A stretch of 64,000 nt of DNA from Anaerotruncus colihominis (GTDB lineage Bacteria; Bacillota; Clostridia; Oscillospirales; Ruminococcaceae). The position numbers and the translations under genes were made by a program. Numbering within the stretch: the first letter of the stretch is position 1; every line of letters starts with the position of its first letter. The notes beneath the pieces are model-generated. The model was not told where the DNA came from, did not search any database, and saw only the letters and a program-made list of their open reading frames with translations. Below, piece by piece: positions 50,461-59,056 of the stretch. The stretch covers positions 3,038,001 through 3,102,000 of the forward strand of contig CP102255.1 of the NCBI GenBank assembly GCA_025146135.1. Reading direction: 5' to 3'.

Positions 50461-51659
50461 GTCCGTTCCCTCCGCATTGCCAGCAGCCGGTCGAAGATTT
50501 CATCGGCAAGCGCATCCTTGCCCATCAGCGGCAGTTTCTCAGCGCCCGCCTTGGTTAAGAGCGTAACGGCATTCGTCGGCACGGCAAAGCCAGCGCCCGG
50601 TTCATTCAGGTTGTTTGCCACGATCATATCGGCATGTTTCTTTTCCAGCTTCTCCTGCGAATGCGCAACAAGGTCGCGCGTCTCCATTGAAAACCCGCAG
50701 AGCACCTGCCCCGGCGCGCGCGTCTGTCCAAGGTACGCCAGGATATCGCGCGTGCGCTCCAATTCCAGCGTCATCCCCTCGGACGCGCCCTTTTTGATCT
50801 TGTCGGCCGCCGCGGTCCTGGGCCTGAAATCAGCGACAGCCGCACATTTCACAATGATATCCTGTACAGAAGCGCGCGACGCGACCGCTTCAAACATCTC
50901 CTGCGCTGATTCAACCGGTACGGCTTCGACACCCTGCGGAGCAGCGAGCGCCGTCGGCCCGGTCACGAGTGTGACGGCCGCCCCGCGGCGGCTGGCGGCG
51001 GCGGCTACCTCATAACCCATGCGCCCGGTGGAGCGGTTGCTCAAAAAACGTACCGGGTCGACTGCCTCACGTGTCGGGCCTGCCGTGACCAGCACGCGCA
51101 GCCCAGCCATATCCTGCGGCGCCAGCGCGCGGCGTACCGCCTCGAACAGCACCGCCGGCGCGGGCAGCCGCCCGCGCCCCGTATCGCCGCAGGCGAGCAG
51201 GCCGCTGTCCGGCTCGAGCACCGTCACGCCGAAGCGGCGCAGCGTCTCCAGATTGCGCTGCGTGATGGGGTTGTCGTACATCCCGGTGTTCATCGCAGGC
51301 GCAACCAGCTTGGGGCAACGCGCCGCAAGCAGCGTCGTCGTGAGCATATCGTCGGCAATTCCAGCCGCCATTTTCGCAATCACATTCGCCGTGGCGGGCG
51401 CGACAATGAATACATCCGCTTTTTTCGCCAGCGACACATGTTCGACATTGTACTCAAAATTGCGGTCAAACGTGTCGATCGCAACGCGGTTGTTGACGAG
51501 CGTCTCAAAAGTCAGCGGCGTCACAAACTGCGCCGCATTCCCTGTCATAATGACGTGCACATCGGCCGCCGTCTTGCCAAGATCGCTGGCAAGCTGCGCA
51601 GCCTTGTATGCGGCGATGCCCCCGCTTACGCCCAAAACAATCGTTTTGCCTTCAAACAT
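50457..51659 (-). CDS. coaBC: Bifunctional PPC synthetase/decarboxylase for coenzyme A
   Basis: A 400-residue enzyme. The CoaC half (about 1-180) binds FMN and decarboxylates 4'-phosphopantothenoylcysteine: GGIAAYKAAQL, catalytic His in VEHVSLAKKADV, PAMNTGMY and LACGDTGRGRL. The CoaB half (about 185-400) couples cysteine to phosphopantothenate: VTAGPTREAVDPVRFLSNRS and STGRMGYEVA. ATG 51659 has GGGAGG 7 nt upstream. Confidence 0.95.
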   Translation of the reverse strand: MFEGKTIVLGVSGGIAAYKAAQLASDLGKTAADVHVIMTGNAAQFVTPLTFETLVNNRVAIDTFDRNFEYNVEHVSLAKKADVFIVAPATANVIAKMAAGIADDMLTTTLLAARCPKLVAPAMNTGMYDNPITQRNLETLRRFGVTVLEPDSGLLACGDTGRGRLPAPAVLFEAVRRALAPQDMAGLRVLVTAGPTREAVDPVRFLSNRSTGRMGYEVAAAASRRGAAVTLVTGPTALAAPQGVEAVPVESAQEMFEAVASRASVQDIIVKCAAVADFRPRTAAADKIKKGASEGMTLELERTRDILAYLGQTRAPGQVLCGFSMETRDLVAHSQEKLEKKHADMIVANNLNEPGAGFAVPTNAVTLLTKAGAEKLPLMGKDALADEIFDRLLAMRRERT

Positions 51660-51710
51660 GGCTATCCTCCCACCGCCCGGCTGCATCTCCGGGCCTGTCA
51701 AAACAAAAAA

Positions 51711-51729
51711 GCCCTGTACACGACAGGGC
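51711..51729 (-). terminator. Intra-operon terminator after rpoZ
   Basis: On the minus strand GCCCTGT, a 5-nt loop and ACAGGGC are followed by TTTTTTG. Because coaBC lacks an evident separate promoter, it may cause partial read-through. Confidence 0.8.
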
Positions 51730-51739
51730 CCTGTATCCG

Positions 51740-51952
51740 TTATTCCGAAATCTGAGAAACGTGGCCCACTTTGATCTTGCCGCCGGCAAATTCCTCGACA
51801 GCCTTCTGGACCGGCTTTTCCTCATTCAGGGAGTGTTCCTCCTCCTGCTCCTGCGCGATCTCACGCGCGCGCTTTGCAACCGCGACGACAAAAGAATAAT
51901 AATTATCGCCCGGCTTGATAATTGAATTGATGGAGGGCCTAAGCATACTCAT
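51740..51952 (-). CDS. rpoZ: RNA polymerase omega subunit
   Basis: A 70-residue protein: [20 protein letters not shown], then VAKRAREI, the conserved omega helix. The start ATG 51952 overlaps gmk by 14 nt; ATG 51946 is possible. It stabilises the beta' subunit. Confidence 0.92.
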   Translation of the reverse strand: MSMLRPSINSIIKPGDNYYSFVVAVAKRAREIAQEQEEEHSLNEEKPVQKAVEEFAGGKIKVGHVSQISE

Positions 51953-52568
51953 GAAATTCACACACCTTATCAATCATAGTTTGCATATAGTTCGTCCGGC
52001 ATTTCGACGCGCAGATAATCGCGTCCAACTGCGCGCGCGCTTTGTCGGCGTCGTCGTTGACAATCACATAATCGTACTGCGCCGCATAGGAAAGCTCCAG
52101 CCGCGCGGCCGCGAGCCGCCGCTCGACCACCTCGGCCGTCTCGGTATTGCGCCCGGTCAGGCGTTCCCGCAGCGTCTCATACGACGGCGGCAGGACAAAA
52201 ATGAACACGGCCTGCGGAAATGTCCGGCGGACCTTCATCGCCCCCTGCACCTCGATCTCCAACAGGACGTTGCGGCCCGCGGCGAGCTGCGTCTCGACAG
52301 CAGCGCGCGGCGTGCCATAGCAATTTCCGCTGTATTCGGCATATTCGAGCAAGCCGCCGCCGGCGGCCAGCTCGTCAAACCGCTCGCGCGTTATAAACGA
52401 ATAATCGATCCCGTCGCGTTCGCCTGGGCGCGGCGCGCGCGTCGTCACGGAGACGGAAAGAACCGTCTCCGGATGCGCCGCCAGGTACGGCGCAAGGATC
52501 GTCCCCTTGCCGACGCCCGACGGGCCGGAATAAACGATCAAAAGTCCCGGCTGCATAGCTTCACTCAT
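51939..52568 (-). CDS. gmk: Guanylate kinase
   Basis: A 209-residue kinase converting GMP to GDP. P-loop GPSGVGKG (about residue 15-22), then [17 protein letters not shown] and the [19 protein letters not shown] lid region. ATG 52568 overlaps the remA stop by 8 nt. Confidence 0.96.
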   Translation of the reverse strand: MSEAMQPGLLIVYSGPSGVGKGTILAPYLAAHPETVLSVSVTTRAPRPGERDGIDYSFITRERFDELAAGGGLLEYAEYSGNCYGTPRAAVETQLAAGRNVLLEIEVQGAMKVRRTFPQAVFIFVLPPSYETLRERLTGRNTETAEVVERRLAAARLELSYAAQYDYVIVNDDADKARAQLDAIICASKCRTNYMQTMIDKVCEFHEYA

Positions 52569-52821
52569 CGTCCTCAACCTCGTCGTCCTCGTCGACCAGG
52601 CGGTTTGCAACCGTCTCCGGCTGCACCGCGGACAGGATCACATGATCCGAATCCGTAATAATGACCGCGCGGGTCCGGCGTCCATAGGTCGCGTCGACCA
52701 GCGTCCCGCGGTCGCGCGCATCCTGGATAATCCGCTTGATCGGCGCCGATTCAGGGCTGACAATCGCCACCAAACGGTTGGCGCACACCATATTGCCAAA
52801 TCCGATATTGATCAGTTTCAT
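52561..52821 (-). CDS. remA: RemA-family (DUF370) regulatory protein
   Basis: An 86-residue protein: [20 protein letters not shown], then [20 protein letters not shown]. In Bacillus RemA is an oligomeric DNA-binding activator of matrix genes. The acidic C-terminal tail ([10 protein letters not shown]) is an extra feature. Gene order yicC-remA-gmk-rpoZ is conserved in Firmicutes. Confidence 0.95.
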   Translation of the reverse strand: MKLINIGFGNMVCANRLVAIVSPESAPIKRIIQDARDRGTLVDATYGRRTRAVIITDSDHVILSAVQPETVANRLVDEDDEVEDDE

Positions 52822-52913
52822 ACAAATGCTCCCCTCCGCCGTTCCACGCCGTTGTACTCAAGATATCCGGCGCGGCGGTCCGGTTTTTTGTCTGCTAAAA
52901 GATCGCGGCTGTG

Positions 52914-53795
52914 TTATTCAATATTCTGAATTTGTTCACGGATTTTTTCGATATCGCTTTTGATTTCCACAACGACCTGCGCGGTCGCGGCATCCTGCGC
53001 CTTCGAACCGATTGTATTAGCCTCGCGGTTCATCTCCTGCACAAGAAAATCGAGCTTGCGCCCGATCGGTCCGTTAAACGCCCCCAGGATATCGCGGAAC
53101 GACGCAATATGGCTGCGCAGGCGCACCGTCTCCTCATCGACGGCGATCTTGTCTGCAAAGATGGCCGCTTCGGTGACGATACGCGTCTCATCGATCTGGC
53201 GATCCTCCAAAACCTCCCGGATCTTCGCCGTCAGACGTTCGCGGTATGCAGCCTCGGTGCGGGGCGACTGCTCCGCCACCGCCGCGACCCGCGATTCAAT
53301 GCTTTCAAGACGTTCGAGAATATCTGCTTTTAGGCGTTCGCCTTCCGTTGCGCGCATGGCAATAAACCGTTCAATCGCCCCGTCGGCCACCAGCCGGACC
53401 TCGGTCCAGATTGTCTCCTCATCCTCCTGCACGCGATGCACGGAAAACAAGTCGGAAAACCTCATCAGCGAAGAAACCGTCAAGTCATCCTGAAGGCTCA
53501 GCTTCTCCCCTGTAACGCGCATCGCATTGATATAGGAAGCGGCCAGCTCGTGGTTGATATCAACAGCCGTATGCGCGGCGCCGGTATCGACAACCGTCAC
53601 GCCGGCCTCAACTTTTCCTCTTGAAATTTTACCCTGCAAATATCCTTTGAGTTTTTCTTCCAGATATCCAAACGCACGCGGCACGCGTGCGGAAAATTCA
53701 AAGTAACGGTGATTGACCGACTTGATTTCAACTGTGATATCACGGCCATCTATAGATTGCTGCGACCGGCCGTAGCCTGTCATGCTTGTAACCAT
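52914..53795 (-). CDS. yicC: YicC-family endoribonuclease
   Basis: A 293-residue protein beginning SMTGYGRS, with KSVNHRYFEFSARVP and the C-terminal LDFLVQEMNREANTIGSKAQ, all diagnostic of YicC. It is the first gene of the long operon. Confidence 0.95.
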   Translation of the reverse strand: MVTSMTGYGRSQQSIDGRDITVEIKSVNHRYFEFSARVPRAFGYLEEKLKGYLQGKISRGKVEAGVTVVDTGAAHTAVDINHELAASYINAMRVTGEKLSLQDDLTVSSLMRFSDLFSVHRVQEDEETIWTEVRLVADGAIERFIAMRATEGERLKADILERLESIESRVAAVAEQSPRTEAAYRERLTAKIREVLEDRQIDETRIVTEAAIFADKIAVDEETVRLRSHIASFRDILGAFNGPIGRKLDFLVQEMNREANTIGSKAQDAATAQVVVEIKSDIEKIREQIQNIE

Positions 53796-53852
53796 GGACC
53801 CAACCTCTCCTTTGTGAGCGGGCCATGTTTGGCCTCACATCTTAATATTCCT

Positions 53853-53881
53853 ATTTTACTTGTATTTTACTAATTTGTCAA
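53853..53881 (-). promoter_or_regulatory. Strong promoter of the yicC to thiamine kinase operon
   Basis: A perfect TTGACA and TAAAAT separated by 17 nt on the minus strand, about 50 nt upstream of yicC. Confidence 0.85.
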
Positions 53882-53975
53882 CGCACGGCTGCCTGAAACA
53901 TAAAAGCTCCTCAAACCGGACAAATCTCCACATTTTATGCCTTCTGTCTGCGCATTCTTCTGTCCATGAAGCCTT

Positions 53976-54005
53976 GAGGGGCGCGTCCCAAAGGACGCGC
54001 CCCTC
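53976..54005. terminator. Hairpin after the carboxylase genes
   Basis: A 13-bp perfect stem (GAGGGGCGCGTCC and complement) with a 4-nt loop follows the 5S-like gene stop. The minus-strand T-run is missing, so termination may be imperfect. Confidence 0.6.
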
Positions 54006-54016
54006 TTATACCTCTA

Positions 54017-55420
54017 TCAGACGGGATGCACTTTGCTTGCCTTATCGCCATGCTTGCCATCCACGCCATACTTTTTGTTCTTGCGGGATTCAAAGAACTT
54101 GGGGGCCACCTGCGGGAACATCGCCATTGTGAGGATGTCCTCCTCCTGCTCGAGATATTCAGGCGGGAACCCGGCGCGCAGCTTCTCCATCTCCGGCTCG
54201 ATCAGATCGGCCGGGCGGCACTCGATCGGCTCCTCGTCGCCCAGGATCTTCTTGCGAAACGCGGGATCGATCGGGGCCGGCGTCCTGCCGTATTCACCCT
54301 TGACAAGCCCTTTGAATTCCTTTGTAACCATCTTGTACCGCTCGCCCATGATCACATTGAACACAGCCTGCGTACCCACGATCTGGGAGGTCGGCGTGAC
54401 AAGCGGCGGATAGCCGGCGTCCTTGCGGACATTCGGGACCTCGCGCAGAACGTCCTCGAATTTGTCCTCCTTGCCGGCCTGCTTGAGCTGCGAAACCAGG
54501 TTTGACAGCATGCCGCCCGGCACTTGGTAAACAAGCGTATTAGCATCGACGCCCATAACCTTCGGATTAAGCAGTCCCTCCGACAGATATTTTTCACGCA
54601 GCTTGGCGAAATGCGCCCGCACAACATCGAGTTTTTTCAAATCAAGCCCCGTGTCATACGGCGTTCCCTCAAGCGCCGCAACCATCGATTCGGTCGCCGC
54701 ATGGGACGTGCCCATCGCAAGCGGCGACATGGCTGTGTCGATGATGTCGCAGCCGGCCTCGATGCTCTTGAGCAGCGACATCGAGGCAAGCCCGGAAGTA
54801 TAATGCGTATGCAGGTTGACCGGGATCTTTACCGCCTTTTTCAGCGCCGCAGTCAGCTCATAGGCAACCGACGGCGTAATCAGCGCCGCCATGTCCTTGA
54901 TACAGATCGAATCCGCGCCCGCGTCCTCAAGCTGTTTGGCATACTTGACGAAATATTCGACATTGTGCACCGGCGACAGCGTGTAGGAAATCGCTGCCTG
55001 CATGTGCGCGCTCGTCTTTTTTGTCGCCTTGATCGACGCCTCCAGATTGCGGATGTCGTTAAGCGCGTCGAAAATACGGATGATATCGATTCCGTTGTCG
55101 ACCGATTTCTTTACAAAATATTCAACCGCATCATCAGCATAGTGGCGGTAGCCGAGCATATTTTGTCCGCGGAACAACATTTGCAGCTTTGTGTTCGGCA
55201 TATTTTTGCGGATCACACGCAGCCGCTCCCACGGGTCCTCGTCGAGAAAACGGATACACGCGTCAAACGTGGCGCCGCCCCAGCATTCGCAGGAATAAAA
55301 GCCGACCTCATCCATCGCGGGCAGGATTGGAAGCATCTCGTCGAGACGCATACGCGTCGCGATCAGGGATTGATGCGCGTCGCGCAGGATGGTTTCACAA
55401 ATTTTTACCTTCTGAGCCAT
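54017..55420 (-). CDS. Oxaloacetate decarboxylase alpha/transcarboxylase 5S-like subunit
   Basis: A 467-residue biotin-dependent carboxyltransferase. TIM-barrel start ETILRDAHQSLIATRM, then WGGATFDACIRFL, LRGQNMLGYRHYADD-type segment and metal-ligand motif NLHTHYTSG; conserved catalytic Lys in SICIKDMAAL. It transfers CO2 between oxaloacetate (or pyruvate) and biotin on the adjacent carrier protein. It lacks a fused biotin domain, which is supplied by the next gene upstream. Confidence 0.9.
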   Translation of the reverse strand: MAQKVKICETILRDAHQSLIATRMRLDEMLPILPAMDEVGFYSCECWGGATFDACIRFLDEDPWERLRVIRKNMPNTKLQMLFRGQNMLGYRHYADDAVEYFVKKSVDNGIDIIRIFDALNDIRNLEASIKATKKTSAHMQAAISYTLSPVHNVEYFVKYAKQLEDAGADSICIKDMAALITPSVAYELTAALKKAVKIPVNLHTHYTSGLASMSLLKSIEAGCDIIDTAMSPLAMGTSHAATESMVAALEGTPYDTGLDLKKLDVVRAHFAKLREKYLSEGLLNPKVMGVDANTLVYQVPGGMLSNLVSQLKQAGKEDKFEDVLREVPNVRKDAGYPPLVTPTSQIVGTQAVFNVIMGERYKMVTKEFKGLVKGEYGRTPAPIDPAFRKKILGDEEPIECRPADLIEPEMEKLRAGFPPEYLEQEEDILTMAMFPQVAPKFFESRKNKKYGVDGKHGDKASKVHPV

Positions 55421-55435
55421 TGATGTTTCGCCCCC

Positions 55436-55906
55436 TTAACCGATGGAGATCAGCAGATCATCGGAGTTGACGGCATCGCCCTTCTTGACATGAACGCCGA
55501 CAACCGTGCCGGTGGCCGGGCTGAAGATCTCGTTTTCCATCTTCATCGCTTCCAGCATGAGCAGCAGGTCGTTCGCCTCGACATGGTCGCCCTCCTTGAC
55601 CTTGATATCAAGAATGTTGCCGGGCATCGGGGCCGTGACCTTTGTCGCGCCGGCCGCAGGGGCGGCGGAGGGGGCAGGGGCAGGGGCCGGGGCTGCAGGA
55701 GCGGCCGCGGGCGCGGCGGCAGGAGCCGGCGCGGGGGCAGCCGGAGCCGGAGCCGGTGCAGCGTATCCAACCGGAGACGGAACCGGCGACGGGATCGCGG
55801 ACGGCATCGCGGCAGGGACGGGCGCCGGAGCCGGCGCGCCGGGAGCCATTTCATCAACCTGAACATCATACGCTCTGCCGTTAACAACTATATTAAACCG
55901 TTTCAT
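55436..55906 (-). CDS. Biotin carboxyl carrier protein
   Basis: A 156-residue protein with an N-terminal beta segment (MKRFNIVVNGRAYDVQV), an Ala/Pro linker from about 21 to 87, and a C-terminal biotinyl domain with AMKM (biotinylated Lys122). It shuttles carboxyl groups between the two carboxyltransferases encoded beside it. It corresponds to the 1.3S subunit of transcarboxylase or the gamma-like carrier of decarboxylases. Confidence 0.95.
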   Translation of the reverse strand: MKRFNIVVNGRAYDVQVDEMAPGAPAPAPVPAAMPSAIPSPVPSPVGYAAPAPAPAAPAPAPAAAPAAAPAAPAPAPAPSAAPAAGATKVTAPMPGNILDIKVKEGDHVEANDLLLMLEAMKMENEIFSPATGTVVGVHVKKGDAVNSDDLLISIG

Positions 55907-56018
55907 AACAAATTTGCCTCCTTATAATGATCGGGGTCCGCCGCATCGGCCGGCAGCCCATGTGTGGGGCGGCATACCCGCCGCTGCTGATACAGGATCG
56001 CACGCCGCGCGGGCGCAG

Positions 56019-57419
56019 TTACATCGGGATATTGGCGTGCTTTTTCGGCAGCCTGCTCACGCGCTTGCCAATCAGCATATCAATGGCAGAAACAACAGCT
56101 GCACGGGTATTGGCCGGATCGACCACATCGTCAATATGTCCCTTTGCGGCGGCCGCCACAGCGCCCGCCTCATTGGCCGCATACTCAGCTTCCACCTGCG
56201 CGCGCGTCTTATCCTTTGTGATCTTGTCGCCTTCCATGAAGGCAACGGCCGTCGCCGGGGAAAGCGCGCTGATCACAGCGTCAGGCCATGCGACGGCATA
56301 ATCGGCGTTCGCACCGCGACCAGCCAGAGCGACATAGGCGGAACCGTACGCCGCGCCGCAGATCACAGCGATTTTCGGCGTGGTCGCCTCAGCATAAACA
56401 TGCGCCAGCTTTGCGACCTCGCGCACACCGCCGCGGAACGCATGGCCGTTTACTGCGGCGAACCCGGCGCAGTTGACAAATGTAACAACCGGAATCTGGA
56501 ACGAATCACAGATCGCAACAAAACGCGCAATCTTACTGCTGCCGTTCGAACAGACCTTGCCTGAATCAGAAGCCGCTACAAATCCAACCGTCGAGCCGGC
56601 CACTGTACCCAGCGCGACATGCACGCCGCACTTTGTGAAATCTTTTTGAAGCTCGATCACGCTGCCCGCATCGGCAACACTGCCGATGATCTTCATCATA
56701 TCCGCCTTGTCCATCGCCTTGGCGGCTGCTTCCAAAGCAGCGTCCGCTCCGTCCGCTTCCCTGAATTCACACAGCGGCAGGGCCGAAAGGTTGTTGGAGG
56801 GCAAAAGCGCGATCAACCTACGCGCCGCTGCGACAGCGGCGGCATCATCCTTCTCAACAAGATGCGCCACGCCCGACAGCGCAGCGTTCTTCGCGCCGCA
56901 CGCCTCATCGCCGGGGGAAAGAAACAGCTCCGCCTGCTCGCTGATCACTACGAAATCCGCCGAAGCCGCGATCATCGCCGCACAGCCGGCGCATGGACCG
57001 AGCACCACGGAAACCTGCGGGACAACACCGGAAAGGTTGTTCGTCCAGCAGAGCATATCGCCGTAGGCGGCCATCGCGTCCAGTCCTTCGTCGATTGCCG
57101 CGCCGTTGGAATCATAAATACCAACAACCGGCGCGCCGGTCTTGAGCGCCAGCTCGTAAATCTTTTTAATTTTGGAGCCGTGTGCCGCACCGACCGCGCC
57201 GTTGCGCACGGAGGTGTCCTGTGCGAACGCGTAAACCGGGCTGCCGTCCACAAGCCCATAGCCTGTGATAACGCCCGCGCCGTCGCAGCCGTTTTTGACC
57301 AGAGCGCCAACCTCGACAAAAGTGTCGGAGTCAAAGAGGGCCGCCATCCGCTTGCGGGCTGCCGTGTCCTTGAGCGCGTCCTTGCGGGCGTCGTCCAGTG
57401 GCATCGCCTTGTCACTCAT
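56019..57419 (-). CDS. Carboxyl-CoA carboxyltransferase (12S/MmdA-like)
   Basis: A 466-residue carboxyltransferase with the crotonase-like two-domain fold: VITGYGLVDGSPVYAFAQD, SNGAAIDEGLDAM, VLGPCAGCAAM and FRGGVREVAKLAHVYAEATT. Related proteins transfer CO2 between biotin and methylmalonyl-CoA, malonyl-CoA or glutaconyl-CoA. It is about 50 residues shorter than typical MmdA. No sodium-pumping beta subunit gene lies nearby. Confidence 0.85.
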   Translation of the reverse strand: MSDKAMPLDDARKDALKDTAARKRMAALFDSDTFVEVGALVKNGCDGAGVITGYGLVDGSPVYAFAQDTSVRNGAVGAAHGSKIKKIYELALKTGAPVVGIYDSNGAAIDEGLDAMAAYGDMLCWTNNLSGVVPQVSVVLGPCAGCAAMIAASADFVVISEQAELFLSPGDEACGAKNAALSGVAHLVEKDDAAAVAAARRLIALLPSNNLSALPLCEFREADGADAALEAAAKAMDKADMMKIIGSVADAGSVIELQKDFTKCGVHVALGTVAGSTVGFVAASDSGKVCSNGSSKIARFVAICDSFQIPVVTFVNCAGFAAVNGHAFRGGVREVAKLAHVYAEATTPKIAVICGAAYGSAYVALAGRGANADYAVAWPDAVISALSPATAVAFMEGDKITKDKTRAQVEAEYAANEAGAVAAAAKGHIDDVVDPANTRAAVVSAIDMLIGKRVSRLPKKHANIPM

Positions 57420-57444
57420 GTTTTTATCCTCCTATCTGATTCGT

Positions 57445-57536
57445 CATCCACACAAACGGAATTTTGTGTGGACGCCCGCCCGGCCGGACGGGGAAAAATG
57501 CAACAAAATTTAAAATCTTATGTGGACTTTCCACAT
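57445..57536. promoter_or_regulatory. Two inverted repeats in the carboxylase operon leader
   Basis: ATGTGGA-CTT-TCCACAT (57519-57535 region) and a second hairpin GTCCACACAAA paired with TTTGTGTGGAT (57445-57472) share the word TGTGGA/TCCACA. They lie between promoter and start codon and could be operators or RNA hairpins. Confidence 0.45.
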
Positions 57537-57573
57537 TCTTGGTTTTGAAAACATCAAAATCTAACCATTTTAA

Positions 57574-57602
57574 AGTATACACGCTTCAAACTCAAATAAC
57601 AA
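57574..57602 (-). promoter_or_regulatory. Promoter of the carboxylase operon
   Basis: TTGTTA and TATACT on the minus strand, 17 nt apart. The leader is about 145 nt. Confidence 0.8.
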
Positions 57603-57650
57603 GCATTAATTGCGTTTTTTTGATGATTTTTTAACGAAGATATTTTGCCC

Positions 57651-58049
57651 TTAAAAATCCCCCTGCCTGCGGCTGCCGGACGTGCAGTTTTTGCGCGCAA
57701 AAAACGCGTCGAGTGAAAACGGCGCATCCGCCTCATATCCAAGCTTCGTCAGCGCCAACCGCAGCTCCGGCGCAAGGCCTGCGCCGATCCTGGCCGTCTT
57801 TGTGCCTGTCCTCGACACAGCCGCGAACGCGGCCCGCGCCATCCCGTCGATAAGCCCCGCGTCCATACGCCGCCCTGTGTCGGCGCCGCATAGTGTGACA
57901 CAGCCGCCAGCCATCGAAAAAGCCGCTGTTGCGAGCACATCGCCGCCCTGAAACACCCCGTAGGCGAACGCGCCCTGCTCCGGCGCTCCAAGGCTGTCGC
58001 AGACGCGCGCGGCCAGGCGCGCGTCCGCGATCCGTTTAATTGTCAGCAT
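57651..58049 (-). CDS. Hypothetical protein, GNAT-like outline
   Basis: A 132-residue protein from ATG 58049 with GGAG 11 nt upstream. It starts LTIKRIADARLAARVCDSLG, then GVFQGGDVLATAAFSMAGGC, and ends with RLALTKLGYEADAPFSLDAF, an outline similar to acetyltransferase-like proteins, but the acetyl-CoA motif is not distinct. Last gene of the leftward operon, about 208 nt after the pseudouridine synthase. Confidence 0.55.
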   Translation of the reverse strand: MLTIKRIADARLAARVCDSLGAPEQGAFAYGVFQGGDVLATAAFSMAGGCVTLCGADTGRRMDAGLIDGMARAAFAAVSRTGTKTARIGAGLAPELRLALTKLGYEADAPFSLDAFFARKNCTSGSRRQGDF

Positions 58050-58256
58050 AAAAACCACCCACTCCGCCGCACAAAGCGGCAAAACTATGAATCAAACGCC
58101 TTCCCGGGCTGATTGCATGTATTTATTCCCCGCTATTACAAACCGCCTTACAAAGGCAGGGTAACCGGCGATTTTCCTCTTTCCCTGCCCCGGCCATGGT
58201 ATGCGCCGCATATAAAAATAACCGGCGGGCGGCCGCGCGGCCCGCCTGCCGGTGTT

Positions 58257-59018
58257 TCACTCGGACAGTCCGCCCGCCTGCTTTTTCGACGCAGCATTGC
58301 GCAACGCGGCCACCTCCCCCGGACGCAGCTCGCGCCACTGTCCGGGCTGGAGCATGCCGAGCTTGAGCGGACCGACCGATGTGCGTTTGAGTCGCGCGAC
58401 TTCAAGCCCGACCGCCTCGCACATGCGGCGCACCTGCCGGTTGCGTCCCTCCTGGATGGTGATCTGCAAAACAACACGCCCATCCTGCTTTTCAAGCACA
58501 AGCACCGTCGCCGGAAGCGTCATGCGCCCGTCGAGCATCACACCCGCGGACATCTTCGCAGCCTGCTCGTCCGAGACATCCGGGCGCACCGTCACGCGGT
58601 ACGTCTTGGAGATATGGTTCGACGGGTGCATCACAAGGTTGGCAAACGCGCCGTCATTTGTAAGTAAAAGCAGCCCCTCGCTATTGCGGTCGAGACGCCC
58701 CACCGGATAGACGTGCGCGGGCGCATCCTTTACAAGATCAGTCACGCACCGCCGTCCAAGCTCATCCGATGTGGTTGTAACAAAGCCGCGCGGCTTATGG
58801 AGCATGATATACACGTTCTGTTTCTTTTTGCGAAGCTGCACGCGCACGCCGTCGATCGCGATCACGTCGCGCGCCGGGTCGACCGGGTTGCCTGGCTGGG
58901 CGGGATGGCCGTTGACCGTAACGCGTCCCTGCGCGATCGCCTCCTCGGCCTTGCGGCGCGACATAACTCCATTTTCAGAAAGCACCTTTTGGATGCGGAT
59001 ACCGTTTACTTTTGCCAT
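58257..59018 (-). CDS. rluB: Pseudouridine synthase of the RluB/RsuA family
   Basis: A 253-residue enzyme modifying rRNA uridine. An S4 RNA-binding domain (about 5-60) is followed by the catalytic GRLDRNSEGLLLLTND with Asp, and KTYRVTVRPDVSDEQ. ATG 59018 has CGGAGG upstream. Confidence 0.93.
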   Translation of the reverse strand: MAKVNGIRIQKVLSENGVMSRRKAEEAIAQGRVTVNGHPAQPGNPVDPARDVIAIDGVRVQLRKKKQNVYIMLHKPRGFVTTTSDELGRRCVTDLVKDAPAHVYPVGRLDRNSEGLLLLTNDGAFANLVMHPSNHISKTYRVTVRPDVSDEQAAKMSAGVMLDGRMTLPATVLVLEKQDGRVVLQITIQEGRNRQVRRMCEAVGLEVARLKRTSVGPLKLGMLQPGQWRELRPGEVAALRNAASKKQAGGLSE

Positions 59019-59056
59019 GATGTCCTCCGTTTTCACTCATTCCAATCCGCCGCCCG

